DNA from: Bacteroidaceae bacterium
Lineage (GTDB): Bacteria; Bacteroidota; Bacteroidia; Bacteroidales; Bacteroidaceae
Assembly: GCA_024398615.1 (NCBI GenBank)
Contig: JAKSIU010000007.1
Span: forward strand, 1 to 64,000
DNA length: 64,000 nt
Direction of reading: 5' to 3'
Part shown: piece after piece, positions 28,894-35,976 of the stretch
How positions within the stretch are numbered: position 1 is the first letter of the stretch
Layout: the number at the start of each line of letters is the position of its first letter
The notes under the pieces: model-generated
Told to the model about the DNA's origin: nothing
What the model saw: the letters and a program-made list of their open reading frames with translations, nothing else
Database searches by the model: none
Translations under genes and position numbers: made by a program

Positions 28894-28901
28894 CAAAAAT
28901 A
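28894..28901 (-). promoter_or_regulatory. -7 promoter element of the FAH-porU-porV-ispF unit
   Basis: The minus strand reads TATTTTTGC. The expected start of transcription is at or next to the A of the ATG at 28887. A second element faces the other way at 28915. Confidence 0.5.
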
Positions 28902-28914
28902 TGAAAAATGTACA

Positions 28915-28922
28915 TACCTTTG
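28915..28922 (+). promoter_or_regulatory. -7 promoter element of the SUI1-like gene
   Basis: The plus strand reads TACCTTTGC, matching TAnnTTTG. The predicted leader before the ATG at 28945 is about 16 nt. No TTTG -33 box is seen. Confidence 0.55.
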
Positions 28923-28944
28923 CGCTGACATAAGGCCAACAATT

Positions 28945-29295
28945 ATGGGATCAGGTAAAGACAATGACTGGAAAAGCCGTCTTGGCATGGTATATTCGAC
29001 CAATCCGGATTTTCACTTTGAAACTGATAATGACAGTACTGAACAGGAATCACTTCCTGCAAACAGGCAGAAACTGCGGCTCAGAATTGAAAAGAACGGC
29101 CGCGGAGGCAAGACCGCGACCGTCATATCGGGATTTGTCGGACCGGAAAGCGAGCTTGAATCACTGGCCCGTACCCTGAAGACCCATTGCGGCTGCGGAG
29201 GCAGCGCCAAGGACGGTCTGATAATCATTCAGGGCGATATGCGTGAAAAGCTCCTTTCCAAGCTCAAATCAATGGGCTATTCCGATACCAAATAA
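28945..29295 (+). CDS. SUI1/YciH-type translation initiation factor
   Basis: This 116-residue protein resembles eIF1/SUI1. The conserved region KLRLRIEKNGRGGKTATVISG, shortened here to its key residues K, R, GRGGK and TVI, is followed by LKTHCGCGGSAKDG and IIIQGD, which are family signatures. It probably monitors start-codon choice on the 30S subunit; the bacterial role is poorly known. The ATG at 28945 is chosen from the promoter position. It is a single-gene unit whose stop abuts the converging M28 peptidase gene with no spacing. Confidence 0.9.
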   Translation: MGSGKDNDWKSRLGMVYSTNPDFHFETDNDSTEQESLPANRQKLRLRIEKNGRGGKTATVISGFVGPESELESLARTLKTHCGCGGSAKDGLIIIQGDMREKLLSKLKSMGYSDTK

Positions 29296-30750
29296 TCAGA
29301 ATATCCAACCTATCTTACAGCTGGTAGTACTTAAATTGGCTTTGGGCGCCGCTTCAGGTCCGTCAAACAGGTTGTTGGCCTGACTGAACCAGCAGTCTTC
29401 CAGGAAGAAATGACCAATCTTGATTCCGAACAGGAAGTGTGTCCCCCATTGGAAGTCATCGGTCGAATAATCAAGGTTCTCAAGTGACGAGTCTAGAACG
29501 AATCTTGCATTGGCACCTATACCGAAATACAGTCTGAATGTCGGATCATTGGTTTCAAGCATAAATGTCAGAGGTACATCTATTGCCGACTGTTTATAGC
29601 TGAGTGTAGAGCCGAACAGATCGCTTTCATTCGGGAACCGGGCCTTTGAAGTCTCATAGAATGCGCCTATGCGATATCCCATTGCCTTTCTGTTGTACTG
29701 GGCCGTCAGACCGGCTGTCCATCCGAAATCACCGTTCACGTTGAGAGCCACCTTTGGGAAATCAATGGAAGACACATCAAATCCACCGCTGACAGCTATC
29801 TCGAAAGGCTTGTTCTTGCCGGTATGGATAGTCGCTATCTTGCCGCTTGGACCGAAATCGGGATTGGAAGCCATATCTTCCGTTACTCTGGATATATATC
29901 TTGAAATATCTTCCAGACCCTCATAGTCAATGAGTTCGGCATCATCAGCCGGCTTGTGATACGGCGACTTGAGCCCTGTATAGACATGAAGTGTAGGCAC
30001 CTTGTAATTCTGTGCGAAACTGCGTGTATCGGTAGCTGTCAGTACAGCCGTCTCAAAATTGCCAATCTTGAGGTTCAGTCCCTGAGCATTGTCTTCAAGA
30101 ATCTTCCGGCCGTCCTTCATGGTTCCTGCGCCCAGGAGTTCCAGTTTTCCATTCTTTGCATACCAGCCGACCATGTCAAGGCTCATCATGCACTTGACTC
30201 TGTCAATGAGTCCTTCCTGACTCATTCTGTCAGCCAGATGCTGGGATCCGTGCAGACCCAGTTCCTCGCCATCGAAGGCTGCTATTATCACGCTTCGTTT
30301 CAGGCTGCTCTGGTTCTCCTTGAGCAGACGGGCAATCTCAATCAACGCGCTTGAGCCCGATGCGTTGTCATCAGCACCATTGCACACCTCATCCCCCTTG
30401 AGTCCGATGTGGTCGAAATGTGCCCCAAGCAGAATGTACTCATCCTTCAGTACCGGATCATTACCCGGAATGACACCCACCAGATTGCACATGCCAAGGC
30501 CGACTGCGTAAAATTCGTCCTTAAATCCTCCCTCAAAGAATGGTTCAATTCCCATTTCCTCCCATCTGAGCTGTATATAAACACGTGCTCTGCTGTTCTC
30601 CGGAGTGCCGGACTTCCGTCCCTGCAATGAATCGCTGGCCAGATAATACAGATGCTTTTCCAGGCGGTTTCTCATGCCATCATCCTGTGCATCAGATACG
30701 GCTGCTGTAAATAATGCAGCCACAACAAGAAAGAACTTTCTGATATTCAT
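29296..30750 (-). CDS. Secreted M28 zinc peptidase fused to an outer-membrane beta-barrel domain
   Basis: This 484-residue protein has a signal peptide (to about residue 22) and an M28 metallopeptidase domain to about 295. The two-zinc ligands are visible: H111 in GAHFDH, D127 in GADDN, E162/E163 in DGEE, D192 in SLDM and H265 in YHKP. Residues 318-484 are strand-rich with alternating aromatics, ending CKIGWIF, as in small outer-membrane barrels. The peptidase therefore probably sits anchored at the outer membrane, facing the periplasm or the surface. An in-frame ATG at 30771 adds 7 residues, but the promoter element at 30780-30787 favours 30750. Confidence 0.82.
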   Translation of the reverse strand: MNIRKFFLVVAALFTAAVSDAQDDGMRNRLEKHLYYLASDSLQGRKSGTPENSRARVYIQLRWEEMGIEPFFEGGFKDEFYAVGLGMCNLVGVIPGNDPVLKDEYILLGAHFDHIGLKGDEVCNGADDNASGSSALIEIARLLKENQSSLKRSVIIAAFDGEELGLHGSQHLADRMSQEGLIDRVKCMMSLDMVGWYAKNGKLELLGAGTMKDGRKILEDNAQGLNLKIGNFETAVLTATDTRSFAQNYKVPTLHVYTGLKSPYHKPADDAELIDYEGLEDISRYISRVTEDMASNPDFGPSGKIATIHTGKNKPFEIAVSGGFDVSSIDFPKVALNVNGDFGWTAGLTAQYNRKAMGYRIGAFYETSKARFPNESDLFGSTLSYKQSAIDVPLTFMLETNDPTFRLYFGIGANARFVLDSSLENLDYSTDDFQWGTHFLFGIKIGHFFLEDCWFSQANNLFDGPEAAPKANLSTTSCKIGWIF

Positions 30751-30779
30751 ATTACTATTTGATTGTTTCATATATTAGA

Positions 30780-30787
30780 CAAACGTA
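30780..30787 (-). promoter_or_regulatory. -7 promoter element of the M28 peptidase gene
   Basis: The minus strand reads TACGTTTG. It predicts a start near 30773, only 2 nt before the upstream ATG at 30771 but 23 nt before the ATG at 30750, so it helps decide the start codon. Confidence 0.5.
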
Positions 30788-30824
30788 TGCAGCAGAATGC
30801 TACAATATTCCGGCACAAATTTAC

Positions 30825-30860
30825 AAAAAAAGAAGGAACCCGCGATTTGCGGGCTCCTTC
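30825..30860 (-). terminator. Intrinsic terminator after tsf
   Basis: On the minus strand, a 12-bp stem (one mismatch; arms 30832-30843 and 30849-30860) with a 5-nt loop is followed by seven T. It lies 26 bp after the tsf stop and closes the rplM-rpsI-rpsB-tsf cluster. Confidence 0.9.
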
Positions 30861-30885
30861 CATATATACTCTCTGATAATCCCGA

Positions 30886-31884
30886 TTATTCTGACTTCAG
30901 GGTGAAGCGACGGAAACCGGTAATTGACAGTTCCTTGTCAAGAGCCTTGATGTATTCGTTAATGGTCTGCTTGCCATCACCGAATGCATAGACCTGATTT
31001 ACAAGGCAATTCTCCTTGAAGAACTTGCTCATACGGCCCTCGGCAATCTTGTCGATCATTGCAGCAGGCAGGTTGGCAGCCTTTTCCTCGGCTGTCTTTG
31101 CCTTAAGAGCACGGATCTCATCGGCCTGAGCCTCTGTGATGTTACCCTTCATGATACCTTCCTTGATATGATCCTCATTCTCGGCAATGTAGAGATTGAA
31201 GCCAGCCTTACGGAGAGCAGCCTCAACAGCCTTGGCAACCTGCTCCTCCTTGGTCTTCTCAATGGCAACCTTCATCTCCTCGGCCTTGACAGCCTCAGGA
31301 ACTTCTGATTCGCTGAGAGCGACAGGATTCTGGACTGCCACCTGAAGAGCAACCTCATGGATATAATCCTTGTCTGCAACTTCCTTGTTGAATGATACGA
31401 GCACGCAGAGGAAGTTCTTGCCCTGATGGTTGTAAGAAGCAATCTCAGGACCTTCAATGAATGAATATCCGTCAAGTTCAAGCTTTTCGCCAACGATACC
31501 GGTACGTTCCAGAACGATGTCGGCAACGGTCTTGCCTTCGAAAGGCAGAGCCTTGACCTCATCAAGAGACTTGGCCTTTGCAGCAACGGCTGCATCAAGG
31601 ATTGACTGTGTAAGAGCAACGAAATCCTTGTTGTTGGCAACGAAGTCGGTTTCGCACTTGAGAGCGATGATGGCACCGAAGTTACCGTCAACCTTTACCA
31701 GTACGCAACCTTCAGATGCCTCGCGGTCAGAACGCTTCTGAGCAACGGCGAGACCCTTCTTACGGATAATCTCAATAGCTTTTTCAAAATCACCCTCGGC
31801 TTCGGTCAGAGCCTTCTTGCAGTCTGACATGCCGGCACCGGTCTTGGTGCGGAGATTTTTGATATCTTCAAGTGTAACAGCCAT
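30886..31884 (-). CDS. tsf: Translation elongation factor Ts
   Basis: This 332-residue protein is the guanine-nucleotide exchange factor for EF-Tu. The N-terminal UBA-like domain (LRTKTGAGMSDCKKAL) and the signature TDFVANNKDF, which contacts EF-Tu, are present. The length is typical for Bacteroidota and longer than in E. coli. It follows rpsB by 29 nt and is followed by a strong terminator. Confidence 0.97.
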   Translation of the reverse strand: MAVTLEDIKNLRTKTGAGMSDCKKALTEAEGDFEKAIEIIRKKGLAVAQKRSDREASEGCVLVKVDGNFGAIIALKCETDFVANNKDFVALTQSILDAAVAAKAKSLDEVKALPFEGKTVADIVLERTGIVGEKLELDGYSFIEGPEIASYNHQGKNFLCVLVSFNKEVADKDYIHEVALQVAVQNPVALSESEVPEAVKAEEMKVAIEKTKEEQVAKAVEAALRKAGFNLYIAENEDHIKEGIMKGNITEAQADEIRALKAKTAEEKAANLPAAMIDKIAEGRMSKFFKENCLVNQVYAFGDGKQTINEYIKALDKELSITGFRRFTLKSE

Positions 31885-31913
31885 TTTTTCTAATTGTTTA
31901 AGAGGTTAAAAAA

Positions 31914-32741
31914 TCAAGCTTCGGGAGCTTCTTCCTGAGCAGGAGCCTCGTCGATTGAATCAGCCTGCTTTGCAACCTTGCGGATACGTTCGCGACGTGG
32001 ACGTTCAGCCTTGTCTTCCTGTTCTGCCTCAGCAGCTTCGTCACCCTTTTCAGCCTTGCGCTCGTCAAGACCTTCCTGGATTGCGGCGCAGCATGCGGTC
32101 AGGATAGCGTCAACTGACTTTGTGGCATCGTCATTTGCAGGAATAACGTAATCGATTTCGTCAGGATTGCTGTTGGTGTCGACAATACCGAATACCGGAA
32201 TACCCAGACGGTTTGCTTCACGGACTGCAATGTTCTCCTTCAGAACGTCGATGACGAACAGAGCTGCCGGCAGACGTGAAAGGTCAGCAATTGAACCGAG
32301 GTTCTTCTCGAGCTTGGCGCGCTGACGTGTGATCTGCAGGATTTCACGCTTTGAAAGGTTTGAATATGTACCGTCGCTTGTGAGCTTGTCAATGGTAGCC
32401 ATCTTCTTGACAGCCTTGCGGATTGTCGGGAAGTTAGTAAGCATACCACCGGGCCAGCGCTCGATAACGTAAGGCATGCCAACTTCTGAAACCTTGGCAG
32501 CAACCAGGTCCTTGACCTGCTTCTTTGTACCTACGAACAGAATCTTCTTACCATCGCGGGCCATCTTCTTCAGGACTTCAGCAGCCTGATCGATAGCTTC
32601 AACAGTCTTGTTCAGATCAATGATATGAATACCGTTGCGCTCCATGAAAATATAAGGAGCCATGGCAGGATTCCATTTGCGGCGCAGATGGCCAAAGTGA
32701 CAACCAGCTTCGAGGAGCTGTTCAAAATTTGTTCTTGACAT
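31914..32741 (-). CDS. rpsB: Small ribosomal subunit protein uS2
   Basis: This 275-residue protein has the standard S2 body (LLEAGCHFGHLRRKWNP, ADAVIFVD-like core with NPDEIDYVIPANDDA). The last 50 residues are a charged Glu/Lys/Arg tail (ending QEEAPEA) not present in E. coli S2. It is preceded by a structured 118-nt gap that may be a leader and followed by tsf. Confidence 0.97.
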   Translation of the reverse strand: MSRTNFEQLLEAGCHFGHLRRKWNPAMAPYIFMERNGIHIIDLNKTVEAIDQAAEVLKKMARDGKKILFVGTKKQVKDLVAAKVSEVGMPYVIERWPGGMLTNFPTIRKAVKKMATIDKLTSDGTYSNLSKREILQITRQRAKLEKNLGSIADLSRLPAALFVIDVLKENIAVREANRLGIPVFGIVDTNSNPDEIDYVIPANDDATKSVDAILTACCAAIQEGLDERKAEKGDEAAEAEQEDKAERPRRERIRKVAKQADSIDEAPAQEEAPEA

Positions 32742-32859
32742 AATTGTTTTTTAATGATTTGTTTACGTTCTTTCTAAAATCAACCGTCGGGTAGCCGCCT
32801 GATTGTGGGTGGATCCCGACAGTTTAGATACTAAACACAGAGTTGACAGACAGGCGATA
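32742..32859 (-). promoter_or_regulatory. Structured leader between rpsI and rpsB
   Basis: On the minus strand this gap carries the palindrome GTTTAGATACTAAAC (32822-32836) and a hairpin closed by GTCGGG (32786-32791) with CCCGAC (32815-32820). Neither stem is followed by a T run, so they do not look like a terminator. Autogenous control by S2 is known in other bacteria; that it acts here is inference. No TAnnTTTG element is seen, so transcription probably reads through from rplM-rpsI. Confidence 0.4.
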
Positions 32860-33246
32860 TTAACGCTTGCTGAACTGGAATCTGCGGCGTGCCTTTGGCT
32901 GACCCGGCTTCTTACGTTCAACAGAACGTGAGTCGCGTGTCAGGAAGCCTTCCTGGCGGAGAGCCTTCTTGTCATCAGGATTGATCTTGACAAGAGCGCG
33001 TGCAATTGCAAGACGCAGGGCATTTGCCTGGCCATTGTAACCGCCACCGTTAAGATTTACCTTGATATCATACTTCTCAGCTACTTCAAGCTTGTTCAGA
33101 GGCTGGAGAACAACGTACTGAAGAAGTGAAGATGGGAAATAAACGGTAAGATCTCTCTTGTTGATGGTGATCTTGCCAGTTCCTTCAGTAACGAAAACAC
33201 GAGCTACGGCGCGCTTGCGACGGCCAACTGCATTTATCATTTCCAT
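32860..33246 (-). CDS. rpsI: Small ribosomal subunit protein uS9
   Basis: This 128-residue protein has the family start (AVGRRKRAVARVF), the NGGGYNGQANALRLAIARAL segment and the C-terminal tail RRRFQFSKR that reaches the P-site tRNA. It follows rplM by 11 nt, the universal L13-S9 pairing. Confidence 0.98.
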   Translation of the reverse strand: MEMINAVGRRKRAVARVFVTEGTGKITINKRDLTVYFPSSLLQYVVLQPLNKLEVAEKYDIKVNLNGGGYNGQANALRLAIARALVKINPDDKKALRQEGFLTRDSRSVERKKPGQPKARRRFQFSKR

Positions 33247-33257
33247 TCTCTTTCAGA

Positions 33258-33719
33258 TTAAATAAGTGAATTGATATCTATTGCCTTCGGGGTCTGTGCC
33301 TCATGCTTGTGTTCGCCACCAGCATAAACGTACAGATTGCCAAGCAGCTGGTCACCCAGCTTGGTCTTTGGCAGCATGCCCTTAACAACCTTCTTCATAA
33401 GTCTCTCAGCGCCGTTTGGCTTGGCCATAAGCTGTGCGGGAGTCATCTCGCGCTGGCCTCCAGGATAACCTGTGTAACGCAGATAAATCTTGTCTGTCCA
33501 CTTCTTACCGGTCAGAACAACCTTATCGGCATTAATGATAATGACATTGTCACCGCAGTCAACATGCGGAGTGTAGTTTGGTTTGTACTTACCGCGCAGC
33601 AGCTTGGCAACCTTCACGGCGAAGCGGCCCAGAACCTGGTCAGTAGCGTCAACTACAACCCATTCCTTTGTAGCGGTAGCCTTGTTGGCCGAAACAGTCT
33701 TGTAACTTAAAGTATCCAT
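33258..33719 (-). CDS. rplM: Large ribosomal subunit protein uL13
   Basis: This 153-residue protein has the signature DATDQVLGRFA, the KYKPNYTPHVDCGDNVIIINA core and MLPKTKLGDQ. The frame is open 35 codons further upstream, but those codons belong to the mRNA leader, and MDTLSYKTVSANKA is the normal start in this phylum. It is the first gene of the rplM-rpsI-rpsB-tsf cluster and is preceded by a 175-nt leader with hairpins. Confidence 0.97.
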   Translation of the reverse strand: MDTLSYKTVSANKATATKEWVVVDATDQVLGRFAVKVAKLLRGKYKPNYTPHVDCGDNVIIINADKVVLTGKKWTDKIYLRYTGYPGGQREMTPAQLMAKPNGAERLMKKVVKGMLPKTKLGDQLLGNLYVYAGGEHKHEAQTPKAIDINSLI

Positions 33720-33894
33720 TTTAAACTTTAAATCGTTGTTAATAATTCCATTTTCCTGCGAAACCAACCCGTTTCCCAACGGAATGGAGAGTTCCCTAAC
33801 GCTTGTTTCCAAGGATACGCTCATATCCTTGTTCCCGTACTCGGGGACTTAACTCGCTCATAATTAACCTTTTATTCAAAGGTTGATAATAATC
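33720..33894 (-). promoter_or_regulatory. Structured 5' leader of rplM (candidate autoregulatory RNA)
   Basis: The predicted transcript start near 33894 leaves a 175-nt leader. It holds three clean hairpins: AACCTTT/AAAGGTT (33866-33884), a CCCG-TACT-CGGG stem extended to 7 bp (33831-33848), and CAAGGATA/TATCCTTG with a 6-nt loop (33810-33831). A 21-codon ORF spans two of them. L13 leaders that bind L13 are known in other phyla; assignment here is by position and structure only. Confidence 0.5.
33796..33861 (-). CDS. Possible 21-residue leader peptide upstream of rplM
   Basis: An ATG-initiated small ORF starts MSELSPRVREQ and ends LGNKR, with its TAG 76 nt before rplM. It is highly charged. 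It begins about 33 nt after the predicted transcript start and covers two leader hairpins, so its translation could alter their folding. Its coding status is not proven; the sequence may only be conserved as RNA. Confidence 0.3.
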   Translation of the reverse strand: MSELSPRVREQGYERILGNKR

Positions 33895-33900
33895 GGCTCG

Positions 33901-33931
33901 CAAAATTACTTTTTTTGAATAACTTGACAAA
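33901..33931 (-). promoter_or_regulatory. Full promoter of the rplM cluster
   Basis: On the minus strand TTTG (33928-33931) is followed after exactly 19 nt by TAATTTTG (33901-33908), a complete Bacteroidota housekeeping promoter. The gene for the YitT-like protein is driven from the opposite strand next to it. Confidence 0.75.
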
Positions 33932-33947
33932 ACAATTTTGTAAGTTT

Positions 33948-33980
33948 TTTGAATTGGCATGCAATGTGTTTGTATCTTTG
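33948..33980 (+). promoter_or_regulatory. Promoter of the YitT-like gene
   Basis: TTTG at 33948-33951 and TATCTTTG at 33973-33980 are separated by 21 nt. The predicted leader is about 19 nt to the ATG at 34006. Confidence 0.65.
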
Positions 33981-34005
33981 CGACACCTTTTAATATAGAG
34001 ACACA

Positions 34006-34968
34006 ATGGGGGGAATGTATGATAAGGTGTATGGCGCGACACATTCAGCCATTCACGAACTGGGAACATGGAAATTCTGGAAGGACCTCATGATCATGAC
34101 TGCGGGAATGCTGATAACAGCCATGGGCACCTACTATTTTCTTTTGCCAGGCAATCTTATTCTTGGAGGCATTTCAGGTCTGGCCATGATTGTGAGTGGA
34201 ATTCTTGCCAGCATAGGCATTTCCATGAAAGTATCCACTCTCATCCTGATTCTCAACGCGGCCCTCATAATCATGGCAGCCTTCCTCATAAACAAGGAAT
34301 TTGCCTTGAAAAACGCCTACACGGCTCTGGTATACGGTCCTCTCATGGACCTTTGCGAATACATACTGCCTTCATCGGCCCTGATTGCCCCGGGTGAGAT
34401 TTCAGTCATGAACGATGTCTGGCTTGACCTGTGCTGCTACATTCTCATAATAAGCGCTGCCCAGGCCATTCTGTTCAGGATCAACGCCTCGACCGGAGGC
34501 CTTGACATTGTCGCAAAGATCCTGAACCACAGGCACAACACCGAGATGGGAACCGCGCTCACAGTCAGCGGAGCGGTCATCTGCATAGCCGGCATTGCAG
34601 TGAATCCATTCAGACTGGTCATGACAGGACTTCTGGGCACATGGATCAACGGTGTCGCCGTAGATTATTTCACCGCAAGCCTGAACAAGCGGAAAAGAGT
34701 ATGCATCATATCTGACAGGCACGAGGAGATTCGCCAATACATACTCTACACTCTGGACCGCGGATGCAGCCTAGGACACCTGACAGGCGGTTTCAGCGGA
34801 GAGGACAAAGTTGAAATCCAGACACTGCTCACGAAAGACGAATTCGGACATCTTATGCAGTACATGAAAGACAAAGACATCAACGCATTCATAACAGCCG
34901 GCAACGTAAGCGAAATCTACGGTCTGTGGAAGGAGCACTCACGCCGTCACAAAAATGATAAACAATAG
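34006..34968 (+). CDS. YitT family membrane protein (DUF161/DUF2179)
   Basis: This 320-residue protein has about six membrane segments (roughly 28-235) with the family pattern FLLPGNLILGGISGLAMI and NASTGGLDIVAKIL, followed by a soluble DUF2179 domain (RVCIISDRHEEIRQYI; RGCSLGHLTGG). YitT-type proteins are widespread, and their transport substrate is unknown. An alternative ATG at 34015 would shorten it by 3 residues. It is divergent from rplM and followed by the DUF456 gene after 3 nt. Confidence 0.88.
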   Translation: MGGMYDKVYGATHSAIHELGTWKFWKDLMIMTAGMLITAMGTYYFLLPGNLILGGISGLAMIVSGILASIGISMKVSTLILILNAALIIMAAFLINKEFALKNAYTALVYGPLMDLCEYILPSSALIAPGEISVMNDVWLDLCCYILIISAAQAILFRINASTGGLDIVAKILNHRHNTEMGTALTVSGAVICIAGIAVNPFRLVMTGLLGTWINGVAVDYFTASLNKRKRVCIISDRHEEIRQYILYTLDRGCSLGHLTGGFSGEDKVEIQTLLTKDEFGHLMQYMKDKDINAFITAGNVSEIYGLWKEHSRRHKNDKQ

Positions 34969-34971
34969 AAT

Positions 34972-35451
34972 ATGGATTTTCTTTCGATAATAGCCCTGTT
35001 GTTGGGAGTCATAGGAATCATAGGCGGCTTCCTTCCCGTGCTTCCAGGCCCTCCCATCAGCTGGTGTGCCATACTCTGCCTGTATTTCAGAAGCAACCCA
35101 GAAGACCCGGTAACCATGACCGCCCTGCTGGTATGGCTGGCAGCTGCCACAATAATAACGATATTGGACTATGTCCTGCCGGGAATAATGACCAAAGTCG
35201 CAGGAGGCCACAAATCAGGCAGCCGCGGCGCCACCGTGGGTATGATCATCGGAATCTTCTTTTCTCCCATCGGCATGATAATAGGAAGTTTCCTGGGTGC
35301 CTATCTCTGCGAGAAGATAATTGAAGCCCAGGATTCGCACACCGCCCTGAAAGCGGCTGTCGGTTCATTCCTGGCTTTCCTGCTCTCAAGCGGCATCAAG
35401 GTGATTTTCGGCGTCATTGCAATGGGACAGGTAATCCGCTACATTTTCTGA
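34972..35451 (+). CDS. DUF456 family membrane protein
   Basis: This 159-residue, very hydrophobic protein has about four membrane segments and the Gly-rich signature GGFLPVLPGPPISW, followed by GGHKSGSRGATVGMIIG, both typical of DUF456. The function of the family is unknown. It starts 3 nt after the YitT-like gene and is probably co-transcribed. Confidence 0.85.
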   Translation: MDFLSIIALLLGVIGIIGGFLPVLPGPPISWCAILCLYFRSNPEDPVTMTALLVWLAAATIITILDYVLPGIMTKVAGGHKSGSRGATVGMIIGIFFSPIGMIIGSFLGAYLCEKIIEAQDSHTALKAAVGSFLAFLLSSGIKVIFGVIAMGQVIRYIF

Positions 35452-35613
35452 CACCGTACTACAGAAGCCACCGGCACACACAGTCGATAACCTCCATGAT
35501 AGGGAGAGAATCGGGCTCACAGAACGCCTCCACTCCCTATCGTCTACAAAAACAGTGGGGATTGATTGGATGGGCGAATTTCCTGCAAGTTTGTCATGCT
35601 GTTGCCCGCGACA

Positions 35614-35803
35614 TTTTTGCATGATGGAAGGGTGGCTGTGCGGACTTTCCGTGGAATGGCCGATAAGCGGCAAGGCCTTTCAGGCGTGAAGAAACGCGGC
35701 TGTCTGAGCGGCAGAGCCGCGAGTTCCGCGTTTCAGCCTGGAAAGCCGAAGGAGCGGGCCATGGAGCGGTAGTCCGCACAGCCGCCCTTCCATCATGCAA
35801 AAC
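35614..35803. repeat. Long imperfect inverted repeat (hairpin element)
   Basis: The outer arms, starting TGCATGATGGAAGGG on the left and ending CCCTTCCATCATGCA on the right, pair almost perfectly over about 45 bp. Inner arms pair further around GCGGCT/AGCCGC near 35696-35720. A shorter, decayed relative occurs at 40284-40374. No transposase is nearby. It could be a MITE-like or REP-like element or a structured RNA. Confidence 0.7.
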
Positions 35804-35872
35804 CTGCACTCAAAAGCACGACCTGATATCAGCAACCCACACTAACTTTCGACCGAGCCCATACTGCAGCAC

Positions 35873-35903
35873 AAAAAAAAGTCACCGGTTTTGAGCCAGT
35901 GAC
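35873..35903 (-). terminator. Intrinsic terminator after asnS
   Basis: On the minus strand an 8-bp stem (arms 35896-35903 and 35881-35888, one G-T or mismatch pair) with a 7-nt loop is followed by eight T. It ends the purB-rluB-asnS unit. Confidence 0.88.
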
Positions 35904-35930
35904 CTTTATTTCAAATTCCGATGCGAACTT

Positions 35931-35976
35931 TTAGAATTCAGCTGTTCGCGGAGTTAGAATTCGGCTGTTCTAGGAG
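35931..35976 (-). repeat. 23-bp tandem duplication at the asnS 3' end
   Basis: The last bases of asnS (GAACAGCCGAATTCTAA, stop at 35954) are repeated 23 bp downstream as GAACAGCTGAATTCTAA (ending at 35931), with one difference. The second copy lies outside the gene. Confidence 0.75.

Larger units (their letters stand above)
35452..35953. other. 502-bp gap between converging genes
   Basis: No credible gene is seen. The gap holds a 9-bp inverted repeat (GATAGGGAG at 35498-35506, CTCCCTATC at 35533-35541), a hairpin element of about 190 bp (35614-35803), the asnS terminator (35873-35903) and a second copy of the asnS 3' end (from 35931). Short open frames across the hairpin arise from its symmetry. 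Confidence 0.7.

Noticed and set aside
35614..35803. Insertion sequence or transposon
   Set aside because: No transposase gene or fragment is present and the element is too short for one; kept only as a repeat.
35566..35809. Short open frames on both strands over the 190-bp hairpin
   Set aside because: They mirror each other because of the inverted repeat and show no protein-like conservation that I can recognise.
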